Positions 1 through 7,689 of a stretch of DNA of 35,590 nt are shown one piece after another. The stretch is taken from positions 1 through 35,590 of the forward strand of contig CALHQK010000121.1 of the NCBI GenBank assembly GCA_938037185.1, given 5' to 3'. This DNA is from an uncultured Riemerella sp. (GTDB lineage Bacteria > Bacteroidota > Bacteroidia > Flavobacteriales > Weeksellaceae). Within the stretch, counting starts at the first letter, position 1. Each line of letters opens with the position of its first letter. Made by a program: the position numbers and the translations under genes. The notes beneath the pieces were generated by a model, which had not been told where the DNA came from, searched no databases, and saw only the letters and a list, made by a program, of their open reading frames with translations.

Positions 1-2
1 GT

Positions 3-1280
3 AAATATATAGCTCAGCATTTACCTGTTTTTCTAAACATGGTAGACAGAAAAATACTCATCGTCGGCGGTGGGGAATTGGCGTTTGAGCAGGTGCTTTA
101 CATCCTTGAAAATGCTCCAGATTCGGAGATTTTGGTGGTTGGGGAACAGATAGATGATAGAATAGAGGAGCTTAGAGAGGTCTGTGCTAATCTGTCTATC
201 TCCCAAAAAACTTTTGAAAAAACAGATTTAGAAAATCAAGAATTGGTTTTCATAACGCTGAAAGATACTTTACAAACCAAACAAATAGCCAAAGAAGCCA
301 AAAGTAGAGGAATCCTCATAAATGCGCCTCTTTATCCTGAGTTTAATGATTTTTATATTCAAGTAGATGATATTCAGTCTGCTGATATTCAGGACTATAC
401 AGGAAGTCATTGGAAGAAGATTGCTTTTACAAGCATTGCTGCTTTTTTTATTCTGATACTGGGGAATATTTTAAATTTATTTATTTCTTATGATGAGTTT
501 TCAACAGGGATAAAATGGCTGGTAGGGGAAATAGATGAGTTGTTCTACTGGATGATACTCATAGGCTTTGTGGCTCAGCTTATAGATGGGCTTCTGGGGA
601 TGGGTTATGGGCTTACTTCTACGGCGGCGCTGTTGAGCGTAGGAATTCCACTTCCTGCTATCAGTGGTAGTATCCATACGGCAGAGATGTTTTCGAGTGG
701 GGCATCTGGGCTAAGTCATTATAAATTTGGGAATGTGAACAAAAAACTCCTGAAATTCCTAATTATCCCAGGGGTGATAGGTGCGGTTTCAGGTGCGGTT
801 TTATTGTCCATGTTTAGTTTGGAATACACCCATATCATCAAGCCGATACTTGCATTTTACACCTTTTTATTGGGGGTAAGAATTTTGGTAAGGGTTTTTG
901 GAAAGAAGAAAGAGACAAAAAAACTGAAAAATGTAGGCTGGCTGGCGTTTTTTGGAGGTTTTTTGGACTCTTTTGCAGGTGGAGGCTGGGGGCCTTTGGT
1001 GACAACTACACTGATTTCAAAAGGAAAAACACCGAGATTTGTGATAGGAACGGTCAGTTTATCAGAGTTTTTCATTACATTTGCTAGTGCGCTTACATTT
1101 TTTGCTTTTTTAGGGCTGAGCCATTGGCAGGTTATTTTGGGACTGGTTCTTGGTGGAATGTTGGCGGCACCTTTAGCAGCAAAATTGGCAGGAAAACTTC
1201 CTACAAAAGCCATGTTTATAGGCGTGGGAGTGCTGGTTATTCTGTGGTCACTTAATATATTAGTTAAATCAATTTTATAA
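3..1280 (+). CDS. TSUP (TauE/SafE) family transporter with siroheme-synthase-like N-terminal domain, 5' end outside window
   Basis: The first ATG is at 39, but the frame is open back to base 3, and the residues before that ATG (QHLPVFLN) match the usual start of a CysG/Met8 N-terminal domain, so the real start lies left of the window. Counting from the ATG, residues 5-120 form a Rossmann-like unit with a GGGELA nucleotide-binding loop at 10-15. Residues 125-413 are hydrophobic, with about eight membrane segments and the duplicated TauE/SafE signatures LIDGLLGMGYG (181-191) and FLDSFAGGGWG (308-318). The family exports or imports sulfur compounds or organic anions; the substrate cannot be read here. 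Where siroheme synthases have NVVDD, this protein has NAPLY (95-99), so dehydrogenase activity is doubtful. The next gene follows after 14 bases. Confidence 0.85.
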   Translation, partial: KYIAQHLPVFLNMVDRKILIVGGGELAFEQVLYILENAPDSEILVVGEQIDDRIEELREVCANLSISQKTFEKTDLENQELVFITLKDTLQTKQIAKEAKSRGILINAPLYPEFNDFYIQVDDIQSADIQDYTGSHWKKIAFTSIAAFFILILGNILNLFISYDEFSTGIKWLVGEIDELFYWMILIGFVAQLIDGLLGMGYGLTSTAALLSVGIPLPAISGSIHTAEMFSSGASGLSHYKFGNVNKKLLKFLIIPGVIGAVSGAVLLSMFSLEYTHIIKPILAFYTFLLGVRILVRVFGKKKETKKLKNVGWLAFFGGFLDSFAGGGWGPLVTTTLISKGKTPRFVIGTVSLSEFFITFASALTFFAFLGLSHWQVILGLVLGGMLAAPLAAKLAGKLPTKAMFIGVGVLVILWSLNILVKSIL

Positions 1281-1294
1281 AAAATAAAATAACA

Positions 1295-2221
1295 ATGCCG
1301 AATCCTCTTTTTTATGCTAAAATTCTTCTTTTTGGGGAGTATGGAATTATCGAAAATTCTCAGGGATTGACCCTGCCATACAGCTTTTATAAAGGTTGTT
1401 TCAAGTTTTCTGCTCTCGAATCAGAGTTTGAAAAAAAATCCAATGAATCTTTGAAAAAATATTGGGAATATTTAGCAAAATTAGAACTTCCAGAGCAGTT
1501 CAAATTAGATTTATCAGCTTTAAAGAAAGATATTGAAAACGGATTGTTTTTCGATTCTAATATTCCACAGGGGTATGGCGTGGGGAGTTCTGGGGCTTTG
1601 GTAGCGGCTATTTTTGACCGATATTCCGTAGTTCAGCATAAACCTGAAAAAATCGGGAAAAACGAATTGAAGGAACTGAAAAAAGTTTTCGGAGAGTTGG
1701 AAAGTTTCTTTCATGGCAAAAGTTCTGGAATAGACCCGCTAATCTGCTACATGAACCTGCCTATTTTGATAGAAAACAAGGAAAATGTGGGCAGAGTGGA
1801 AATTCCAAAAGAAAACGAAGGAAAAGGTGCGATTTTCCTTATTGATTCTGGCGTAGTGGGAGAAACAGGGCCTATGGTTCAGATTTTCTTTGAAAAATTA
1901 AAAAACGAAGGATTTAGAAAAACCCTGAAAGAGGAGTTTATCAAGTATAATAATGCCTGCATTCAGTCCTTTTTGAACAAGGAAATGACACCATTTTTTA
2001 AGAACATGAAAGCCCTTTCTAAATGGGCGTATGAGCATTTCCGACCGATGATTCCAGATAGTGTTTTCAACGCATGGAAAAAGGGACTGGATACCAATGC
2101 ATACTATCTCAAACTCTGTGGTAGTGGCGGCGGAGGCTATATTTTAGGCTTTACTAAGGACTATCAGAAAGCTGAAAAAATGCTGAAAGGTTTTCATAAA
2201 GAGGTGATTTACAGATTTTAA
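1295..2221 (+). CDS. GHMP kinase, mevalonate kinase-like
   Basis: This 308-residue cytosolic kinase would phosphorylate mevalonate with ATP in the mevalonate route to isoprenoids. The GHMP signatures are in order: an N-terminal substrate strand (YAKILLFGEYGII, 7-19), the ATP loop PQGYGVGSSGA (91-101), the catalytic Asp in SSGIDP (Asp147), and the glycine-rich motif 3 CGSGGGG near 275. The SSGIDP motif fits mevalonate kinases better than the GYDIA subgroup found in the same phylum. It lies 14 bases after the transporter and 11 bases before a UbiA prenyltransferase, which supports an isoprenoid role. Phosphomevalonate kinase is an alternative I consider less likely. Confidence 0.8.
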   Translation: MPNPLFYAKILLFGEYGIIENSQGLTLPYSFYKGCFKFSALESEFEKKSNESLKKYWEYLAKLELPEQFKLDLSALKKDIENGLFFDSNIPQGYGVGSSGALVAAIFDRYSVVQHKPEKIGKNELKELKKVFGELESFFHGKSSGIDPLICYMNLPILIENKENVGRVEIPKENEGKGAIFLIDSGVVGETGPMVQIFFEKLKNEGFRKTLKEEFIKYNNACIQSFLNKEMTPFFKNMKALSKWAYEHFRPMIPDSVFNAWKKGLDTNAYYLKLCGSGGGGYILGFTKDYQKAEKMLKGFHKEVIYRF

Positions 2222-2232
2222 ACAATTTCTGA

Positions 2233-3099
2233 ATGAAAAACCTTTTTCTTCATAGGGCGATGCAGTTTGTCAGTCTGCTTTTGGGAGTGAGGATTTTCAG
2301 GCTGGTTTTTCTTACTTTTTCGCTTTATGTTTTTACTTTTTTTATAATTAAAACCGTTGATTTTACAGATGTTAAAATTCATGGAATTATCTTTTGTTCC
2401 TTGATGAGCATCGCTGCTGGCGGGCTGATAAATCAGTTTTATGATGAGGAAAAGGATAAAATCATTAAGCCCTTTCGTGCTAGATTACAGGCTTTTCTGA
2501 AGAAAAAATATTTCCTTTATTTTTATCTTATTTTGAATATTTTATCGCTGGGAATTTCGCTGTATCTCTCTTGGCGAATATTTTTGTATTTTATTGTTTA
2601 TCAGTTTTTTATTTGGTTTTACAGTCATAAGCTCAGCAAGATTTTACTAATAAATAATTTCACTTATGTACTGCTCTCTGTTTATCCGTTTTTTGGAGTA
2701 TTAGTTTATTATCAGTACTTTACAATAGGGATTTTCCTCTTGTCGGCGTTTTTGTTCTTGTTCCTGCTGAGTATGGATATTATAAAGGATTTGCTCAGTC
2801 GGGAAGCGGACGAAGCCCTTGGTTATCAAACTTTTCCGATAGCTTATGGTGTTGAAAAAACATCTAAACTTGTGCAGATGCTCTTTTTATCAGCAGGTTT
2901 TCTTGCATTGTTTATATTGACAAATCAGGATTTGGGTCTGCATTCGTATTATTTTGGAGTTACGATTATTTTTCTTGTTTTTGTTTTGCTTTTATTAAGA
3001 AATCAAAGTAAGAAAAACTACTTTGCAGCATCTATTTTACTGAAAATCTGGATTTTTGTAGGAGTTATTTCTATGCTGGTAAGTGCAGTTTTTGTTTAA
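2233..3099 (+). CDS. UbiA family prenyltransferase
   Basis: An integral membrane protein of 288 residues with about eight to nine hydrophobic helices. It has both aspartate-rich motifs of the UbiA superfamily: NQFYDEEKD (Asn67, Asp71, Asp75) and DIIKDLLSREAD near residues 183-194. These bind the Mg-prenyl diphosphate. The acceptor is not determinable from sequence. Flavobacterial relatives beside mevalonate kinase are often annotated as geranylgeranylglycerol-phosphate geranylgeranyltransferase, while quinone or heme prenylation is also possible. The ATG at 2233 is 11 bases after the kinase; an internal Met at residue 10 is an alternative start. Its stop overlaps the stop of the convergent lipoprotein gene by four bases. 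Confidence 0.82.
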   Translation: MKNLFLHRAMQFVSLLLGVRIFRLVFLTFSLYVFTFFIIKTVDFTDVKIHGIIFCSLMSIAAGGLINQFYDEEKDKIIKPFRARLQAFLKKKYFLYFYLILNILSLGISLYLSWRIFLYFIVYQFFIWFYSHKLSKILLINNFTYVLLSVYPFFGVLVYYQYFTIGIFLLSAFLFLFLLSMDIIKDLLSREADEALGYQTFPIAYGVEKTSKLVQMLFLSAGFLALFILTNQDLGLHSYYFGVTIIFLVFVLLLLRNQSKKNYFAASILLKIWIFVGVISMLVSAVFV

Positions 3100-3662
3100 A
3101 ACATTTTGAGTTTTCGTAGATTTTTTATCAAATCTTTGATGGCTCCTTTTGTTCCTACTTTTATAGAGTTTTCGGCTTTTCCTATGAGTCTGGCGTTGCC
3201 TTTGTAGGTGTCGTATTGGTTCTCCATTATCAGGTTTCCATCGCTGTCATAGAGTTTTAGGCTTACCAATACTTGATTAGAAAACACATATTTACCAATA
3301 CCTACTTTGAAATATTTGACTTTTGGGACGATTATGGCTTCGGCGTTATTATTCTTTCCAACTTCTTTAATATACTCAGTATCAACATTATCATAGTCCA
3401 TAGAACTATCCATTTGAACGGTTTTTATGTTGCCGCAATAAAGGCTCATTTGGTCAGTTACGGCACTGAAAAACGCTTGGTTTGTTGGAGATTTTATTTC
3501 TTCTATTTCAGGAAAAACAGCGGGCTGGAAGTAGATTATTTTCTTTATTTTACCTAATTTATAATCAGGTTTGTAGCCTAATAATTTACTCCCAAAACTA
3601 GAACAGCCAGCCAAAACAAGCCCAGCTGCGATGCCCAATAGTATAAATTTTTTCCGATTCAT
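3096..3662 (-). CDS. Putative outer-membrane lipoprotein, family not recognised
   Basis: A 188-residue protein starting MNRKKFILLGIAAGL with a lipobox LAGC at about residues 16-19, so it should be lipid-anchored. I do not recognise the mature domain; it is a mixed alpha/beta sequence with no catalytic motif visible. The frame can be extended upstream to a GTG, but that codon overlaps a good -7 promoter element (TATCTTTG on the minus strand, 3671-3678), so the ATG at 3662 is the better start. The 5' leader would then be only a few bases. It converges on the UbiA gene and diverges from the DUF4878 lipoprotein. Confidence 0.72.
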   Translation of the reverse strand: MNRKKFILLGIAAGLVLAGCSSFGSKLLGYKPDYKLGKIKKIIYFQPAVFPEIEEIKSPTNQAFFSAVTDQMSLYCGNIKTVQMDSSMDYDNVDTEYIKEVGKNNNAEAIIVPKVKYFKVGIGKYVFSNQVLVSLKLYDSDGNLIMENQYDTYKGNARLIGKAENSIKVGTKGAIKDLIKNLRKLKMF

Positions 3663-3719
3663 ATTCCGCACAAAGATACTTTAAATAATCAATACGATGA
3701 AATCTTTATCAGTATAAAA

Positions 3720-3750
3720 TTTGATTTTTATAAAAAAAATACTACTTTTG
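3720..3750 (+). promoter_or_regulatory. Bacteroidota-type promoter for the DUF4878 lipoprotein gene
   Basis: TTTG at 3720-3723, a 19-base spacer, then TACTTTTG at 3743-3750. This matches the -33 TTTG / -7 TAnnTTTG consensus. The start codon is 26 bases downstream. Confidence 0.75.
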
Positions 3751-3776
3751 CAGAATTAATTTTAAATTCAAAACCA

Positions 3777-4205
3777 ATGAAAAAGTATTTTCTTTTATTG
3801 ATTTTATCGCTATTTATGGTAGCATGTTCAGGGAATTCGCCTAAGTCTGTAGCATCAGATTTTCTAACCGCTTTGAATAAAGGTGATGTAGATGAGGCTA
3901 AGAAATATTGTGATGGTTCTACAGCAGATCTGCTTGATTTGGTGGGTAGATTGGCTAAAAATAAAATTAAAGAAGAAGCAAAAGGAGGGAAATTTACAAT
4001 TACCAAAGTGGAAGAGGATGGAGATGCTGCGAAAGTATATTATACTATGGATCAAGAAGAAAAAGAGAAATCTCTTGATTTGAAGAAAATAGATGGTAAG
4101 TGGAAAGTAACCATCAAAAAAGAGGATGCTAAAAAAGAAGAAAAATTAAATGAAAATTCTTCTGAAGAAGCAGAGGAAACTGCTAATACTACGGTTGAAG
4201 AGTAA
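3777..4205 (+). CDS. DUF4878-like lipoprotein
   Basis: A 142-residue lipoprotein: signal peptide MKKYFLLLILSLFMVAC with the lipobox Cys at 17. A domain at about 22-112 follows the DUF4878/NTF2-like pattern (SPKSVASDFLTALNKGDVDEAKKY, then strands ending in KIDGKWKVTI), in which a cone-shaped fold binds unknown ligands. The last 30 residues are a Lys/Glu-rich, probably disordered tail. It has its own promoter and lies 19 bases before the permuted-papain gene, so the two are probably co-transcribed. Function unknown. Confidence 0.75.
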   Translation: MKKYFLLLILSLFMVACSGNSPKSVASDFLTALNKGDVDEAKKYCDGSTADLLDLVGRLAKNKIKEEAKGGKFTITKVEEDGDAAKVYYTMDQEEKEKSLDLKKIDGKWKVTIKKEDAKKEEKLNENSSEEAEETANTTVEE

Positions 4206-4224
4206 GATAAATTAGATAAAACTG

Positions 4225-4905
4225 ATGTCTCCCAAGTATTTCAATACAAGGTATTTATTGATTTTGGGAGGCTTTTTTTTATTTCTTTTTGGAGGCTACC
4301 ATTTGTTTTTTTTATTTGATAGAAAACAAGAGCAAAAGCAGGTTGTAAAAGACAGAGGGCAGGCGAGATTATCACAAAAAGATATGTTGCAGATATCAGA
4401 AGGCGATATCATATTGAGAAGGGGATATGGTTTTTTCAGCGATTTTATCGCAGATAATTTGAATGAGAACACCTATGATGTCACTCATGCAGGGATTTTA
4501 TATAAAAAAAATAATGAGTGGTATGTTATCCATTCTCTTTCCTCTGATGTCAGTGATTTTGATGGGGTGCAAGAACAAAAATTAGAAGAATTTTTAGTTT
4601 ATTCTGCTCCTCAGAAAATCCTTGTCGTAAGAACCAAGGGAACTACTAAAGAACAAGGAAAAAAAATTGTAGAAGAAGCTCAGAAATATTTGGCTAAAAA
4701 AACGCCGTTTGACCATCGTGGAGTTATTGATAATGACGAGAAATTATACTGCACAGAGTTAATATGGCATATTGTGGCTAATCGACTTAATTATATCCAA
4801 CTTCCTGAAAATTATGCAAATAGAGAAAAGTTATTATATAGTATGACAGGTATGTATTCTCCGCAATATTTTGATATTATTGTAAATACCTATCAAAAAA
4901 GATAG
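4225..4905 (+). CDS. YiiX/YebB-like permuted papain-fold (NlpC/P60 superfamily) membrane-anchored hydrolase
   Basis: A 226-residue protein with one N-terminal membrane helix (about residues 10-30) and an extracytoplasmic domain. The order of motifs is that of circularly permuted NlpC/P60 enzymes: GDIILRR (60-66), the catalytic His in VTHAG (His88), then the nucleophile in YCTEL (Cys176). Members of this family hydrolyse amide, ester or thioester bonds; no substrate has been assigned for this subgroup. It follows the DUF4878 lipoprotein by 19 bases, suggesting a small envelope operon. Confidence 0.78.
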   Translation: MSPKYFNTRYLLILGGFFLFLFGGYHLFFLFDRKQEQKQVVKDRGQARLSQKDMLQISEGDIILRRGYGFFSDFIADNLNENTYDVTHAGILYKKNNEWYVIHSLSSDVSDFDGVQEQKLEEFLVYSAPQKILVVRTKGTTKEQGKKIVEEAQKYLAKKTPFDHRGVIDNDEKLYCTELIWHIVANRLNYIQLPENYANREKLLYSMTGMYSPQYFDIIVNTYQKR

Positions 4906-4913
4906 AAAAAACT

Positions 4914-4943
4914 TTTGTGATTAAAAAAAAAATGCTACATTTG
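4914..4943 (+). promoter_or_regulatory. Promoter for rpsO
   Basis: TTTG at 4914-4917, an 18-base spacer and TACATTTG at 4936-4943, followed by a 37-base leader before the rpsO ATG. The fit to the Bacteroidota consensus is strong. Confidence 0.75.
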
Positions 4944-4980
4944 CAACCTCATACATAATAATCATTTAAATAATATTGGA

Positions 4981-5250
4981 ATGTATTTAACAAAAGAAGT
5001 AAAAGCAGAACTTTTCGCAAAACATGGAAAATCTGCACAGGACACAGGAAGTGCTGAAGGGCAGATCGCTCTTTTCACATTTAGAATTAATCATTTATCT
5101 CAACACTTGAAATCTAACCACAAAGATTATGCTACTGAGAGATCACTAGTAAAATTGGTAGGTAAGAGAAAAAGACTTCTGGATTATCTTAAAAAGAAAG
5201 ATATCAACAGATATAGAGCTATCATTGCAGAGCTTGGAATTAGAAAATAA
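4981..5250 (+). CDS. rpsO: 30S ribosomal protein uS15
   Basis: An 89-residue protein of the normal length for S15, which binds the central domain of 16S rRNA early in 30S assembly. Recognisable stretches are GKSAQDTGSAEGQIALFT (16-33), HLSQHLKSNHKD (38-49) and the conserved RLVGKRKRLLDYL-like segment (VKLVGKRKRLLDYL, 57-70). It has its own strong promoter and a terminator just after the stop. It lies upstream of pnp, the arrangement known from many bacteria, although here the terminator and a second promoter separate the two transcripts. Confidence 0.98.
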   Translation: MYLTKEVKAELFAKHGKSAQDTGSAEGQIALFTFRINHLSQHLKSNHKDYATERSLVKLVGKRKRLLDYLKKKDINRYRAIIAELGIRK

Positions 5251-5265
5251 TAATTCAGATAACAT

Positions 5266-5299
5266 AAAAAAGCAACTCAGTATTTTGGGTTGCTTTTTT
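5266..5299 (+). terminator. Rho-independent terminator after rpsO
   Basis: An 11-bp stem (AAAAAAGCAAC 5266-5276 with GTTGCTTTTTT 5289-5299) and a 12-base loop, ending in a run of T. Confidence 0.85.
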
Positions 5300-5339
5300 A
5301 ATTTTTAAATAAAATGGTAAATTTTCCCTCAAAAAAACT

Positions 5340-5425
5340 TACCTTTGCACACGAAAATTAATAGAGTATTAACAATATGCCTGCCGAAAGAAGTGGCGCA
5401 GGTGTCCGAAAGTAGAAATTTCGGA
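5340..5425 (+). promoter_or_regulatory. pnp promoter element and structured 5' leader
   Basis: A -7 element TACCTTTG lies at 5340-5347; no clear TTTG is seen about 20 bases before it. The leader then holds two hairpins: CCTGC (5380-5384) with GCAGG (5398-5402), and a perfect 7-bp stem TCCGAAA (5405-5411) with TTTCGGA (5419-5425), which ends 16 bases before the pnp ATG. Structured pnp leaders control autoregulation in enterobacteria; a similar role here is inference. Confidence 0.55.
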
Positions 5426-5441
5426 GTAAAAATTAAATTTT

Positions 5442-7616
5442 ATGAGTAATAAACCTCAAGCAATTACAGAAACTATCGTACTGAAAGACGGTAGAGAAGT
5501 TACCATAGAAACTGGTAAATTAGCAAAACAGGCTGATGGTGCAGTAGTGGTAAAAATGGGCGGAACTATGCTTTTAGCAACAGTGGTAGCTGCAAAAGAT
5601 GCAAACCCAGGAGTAGATTTCTTGCCTTTAACAGTAGATTATAGAGAAAAATTTTCCGCAGCAGGGCGTGTTCCTGGGAACTTTTTCAGAAGAGAGTCTA
5701 AGCCTTCTGATGATGAAGTATTGACAATGAGACTAGTGGATAGAGTAATGCGTCCGCTTTTCCCGGAGGATTTCCACGCGGAAGTGCAGGTAATGATATC
5801 CTTAATTTCCTACGATGGAAAAGTGATGCCAGATTCTTTGGCAGGGCTAGCAGCTTCAGCAGCGGTGGCTATTACAGATATACCTTTTAATGGACCTTTC
5901 TCAGAGGTTAGAGTGATTAAAAAAGATGGTGTTCTAAGCATTAACCCAAGCTGGGAAACTCTACAAAGTGGAGTGGAACTGGACATTATGGTAGGGGCTT
6001 CTAAAGACTCAATCGTAATGGTAGAAGGGGAAATGGACGAAATCACTGAGCAGGAAATGATAGAAGCTATTTCTTTCGCTCATGAAGAAATTAAAATCCA
6101 AATAGAAGCTCAGGAGAGATTGGCAGCAAGAATAGAAAAAGCTCAGACAAAGAGAGAATACTGCCACGAGACTCATGATGAGGAGTTGAGAAAAGAAATA
6201 TGGGATTATGCTTACCAAAGATATTATGATATCGCAAAAGACCCATCAGCAAAGCACGAGAGAAGTGATAAATTCAGCGCGGTGGTAGATGAGTTTTTAG
6301 AAAAATATACAGAAGAGGAATTGGAAGAAAAAGAAGTTTTAGCAAAAACTTACTTCCATGATGTACAGAAAGAGGCGGTTCGCCAGTTGATTTTAAATGA
6401 AAATATCCGTCTTGATGGTAGAAATAATCAGCAGATAAGACCTATCTGGTGTGAGGTGGATTACCTTCCAGCGGCTCACGGTTCTTCTATCTTTACAAGG
6501 GGAGAAACTCAGTCTTTGACTACGGTAACGCTTGGTTCTTTATTGGACGCGAACAGAATAGATTCTGTAATTTCTCAGCATGATGAGAGATTCTTCCTTC
6601 ACTATAATTTCCCTCCGTTCTCTACAGGGGAAGCGAGACCATTGAGAGGAACATCCAGAAGAGAGATTGGACATGGTAATTTGGCTCAGAGAGCTTTAAA
6701 AGTGATGATTCCAGAGGAAACTCCATATACAATCAGAGTAGTTTCAGATATTTTGGAATCTAATGGTTCTTCTTCTATGGCAACGGTTTGTGCTGGGACA
6801 ATGGCTCTTATGGATGCTGGTATTCAGATGAAAAAACCTGTTTCAGGAATTGCAATGGGACTAATTACGGATAAAGAATCTGGAAAATGGACTGTGCTTT
6901 CTGATATTTTAGGAGATGAAGACCACCTTGGAGATATGGACTTTAAGGTAACTGGAACTGCTGAGGGAATCACGGCTTGCCAGATGGATATCAAAATCCA
7001 AGGACTTACCATGGATATTATGGAAAAAGCCCTAATGCAGGCGAGAGATGGTAGAATGCACATTTTAGGCGAAATGCTGAAAACTATAGATAAGCCAAAT
7101 GCAGATGTGAAACCGCACGCCCCAAAACTTGTGATGATGGAAATCCCGAAAGATTTCATTGGTGCGGTAATCGGGCCTGGTGGTAAGATTATTCAGCAAA
7201 TGCAGAAAGATACAGATACTGTAATCACGATAGAAGAGAGAGGAGAAATAGGACATATAGAAATTTCTGGAACGGATAGAGAAAAAATAAATGCAGCGGT
7301 GGCTCAGATTAACGAGATTACTTTCGTGCCTGTGATTGGCGAAGTTTATAAAGGTAAAGTTGTTAAAGTAATGGAGTTCGGAGCGTTTATCCAGTTGGCT
7401 AAAGGAACAGAAGGTCTTCTTCATATCTCTGAAATAGCATGGGAAAGAACAGAAAAAGTACCATATAAAGAAGGCGATGAAGTAGAAGTGAAATTCATGG
7501 GTTATGATGACAGAAAGAAAATGAGACTTTCCAGAAAAGTTCTTTTACCAAAACCTCCAAAACCAGAAAAGAAAGAGGATAAACCAAAACAAGATAACGC
7601 CAACGAAGAAAAATAA
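5442..7616 (+). CDS. pnp: Polyribonucleotide nucleotidyltransferase (PNPase)
   Basis: This 724-residue enzyme degrades RNA 3' to 5' by phosphorolysis as a ring-shaped trimer. Domain order is standard: RNase PH-like domain 1 (about 10-145), an all-helical linker (about 210-315), RNase PH-like domain 2 (about 325-550) with the conserved acidic segment GDMDFKVTGT, a KH domain with GPGGK (around 576) and an S1 domain (about 632-702, GKVVKVMEFGAFIQL). A Lys/Glu-rich tail of about 20 residues follows. It lies 191 bases after rpsO with its own promoter-like element and leader hairpins, and ends at a clear terminator. Confidence 0.98.
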   Translation: MSNKPQAITETIVLKDGREVTIETGKLAKQADGAVVVKMGGTMLLATVVAAKDANPGVDFLPLTVDYREKFSAAGRVPGNFFRRESKPSDDEVLTMRLVDRVMRPLFPEDFHAEVQVMISLISYDGKVMPDSLAGLAASAAVAITDIPFNGPFSEVRVIKKDGVLSINPSWETLQSGVELDIMVGASKDSIVMVEGEMDEITEQEMIEAISFAHEEIKIQIEAQERLAARIEKAQTKREYCHETHDEELRKEIWDYAYQRYYDIAKDPSAKHERSDKFSAVVDEFLEKYTEEELEEKEVLAKTYFHDVQKEAVRQLILNENIRLDGRNNQQIRPIWCEVDYLPAAHGSSIFTRGETQSLTTVTLGSLLDANRIDSVISQHDERFFLHYNFPPFSTGEARPLRGTSRREIGHGNLAQRALKVMIPEETPYTIRVVSDILESNGSSSMATVCAGTMALMDAGIQMKKPVSGIAMGLITDKESGKWTVLSDILGDEDHLGDMDFKVTGTAEGITACQMDIKIQGLTMDIMEKALMQARDGRMHILGEMLKTIDKPNADVKPHAPKLVMMEIPKDFIGAVIGPGGKIIQQMQKDTDTVITIEERGEIGHIEISGTDREKINAAVAQINEITFVPVIGEVYKGKVVKVMEFGAFIQLAKGTEGLLHISEIAWERTEKVPYKEGDEVEVKFMGYDDRKKMRLSRKVLLPKPPKPEKKEDKPKQDNANEEK

Positions 7617-7627
7617 TCTTTGGCGAG

Positions 7628-7660
7628 AAAAATTCCCGCTGTAATGGTGGGAATTTTTTT
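7628..7660 (+). terminator. Terminator after pnp
   Basis: A 10-bp stem AAAAATTCCC (7628-7637) with GGGAATTTTT (7649-7658), then more T. The fhs start codon follows 29 bases later. Confidence 0.85.
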
Positions 7661-7689
7661 AATAAAAACATTTAATAAAAATAATAAAC

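Noticed and set aside
857..1213. Opposite-strand frame of 118 residues inside the transporter gene
   Set aside because: It is antisense to conserved transmembrane motifs and has no family resemblance or promoter.
6824..7424. Opposite-strand frames of 111 and 119 residues within pnp
   Set aside because: Both are mirror images of conserved PNPase coding sequence with no initiation signals.
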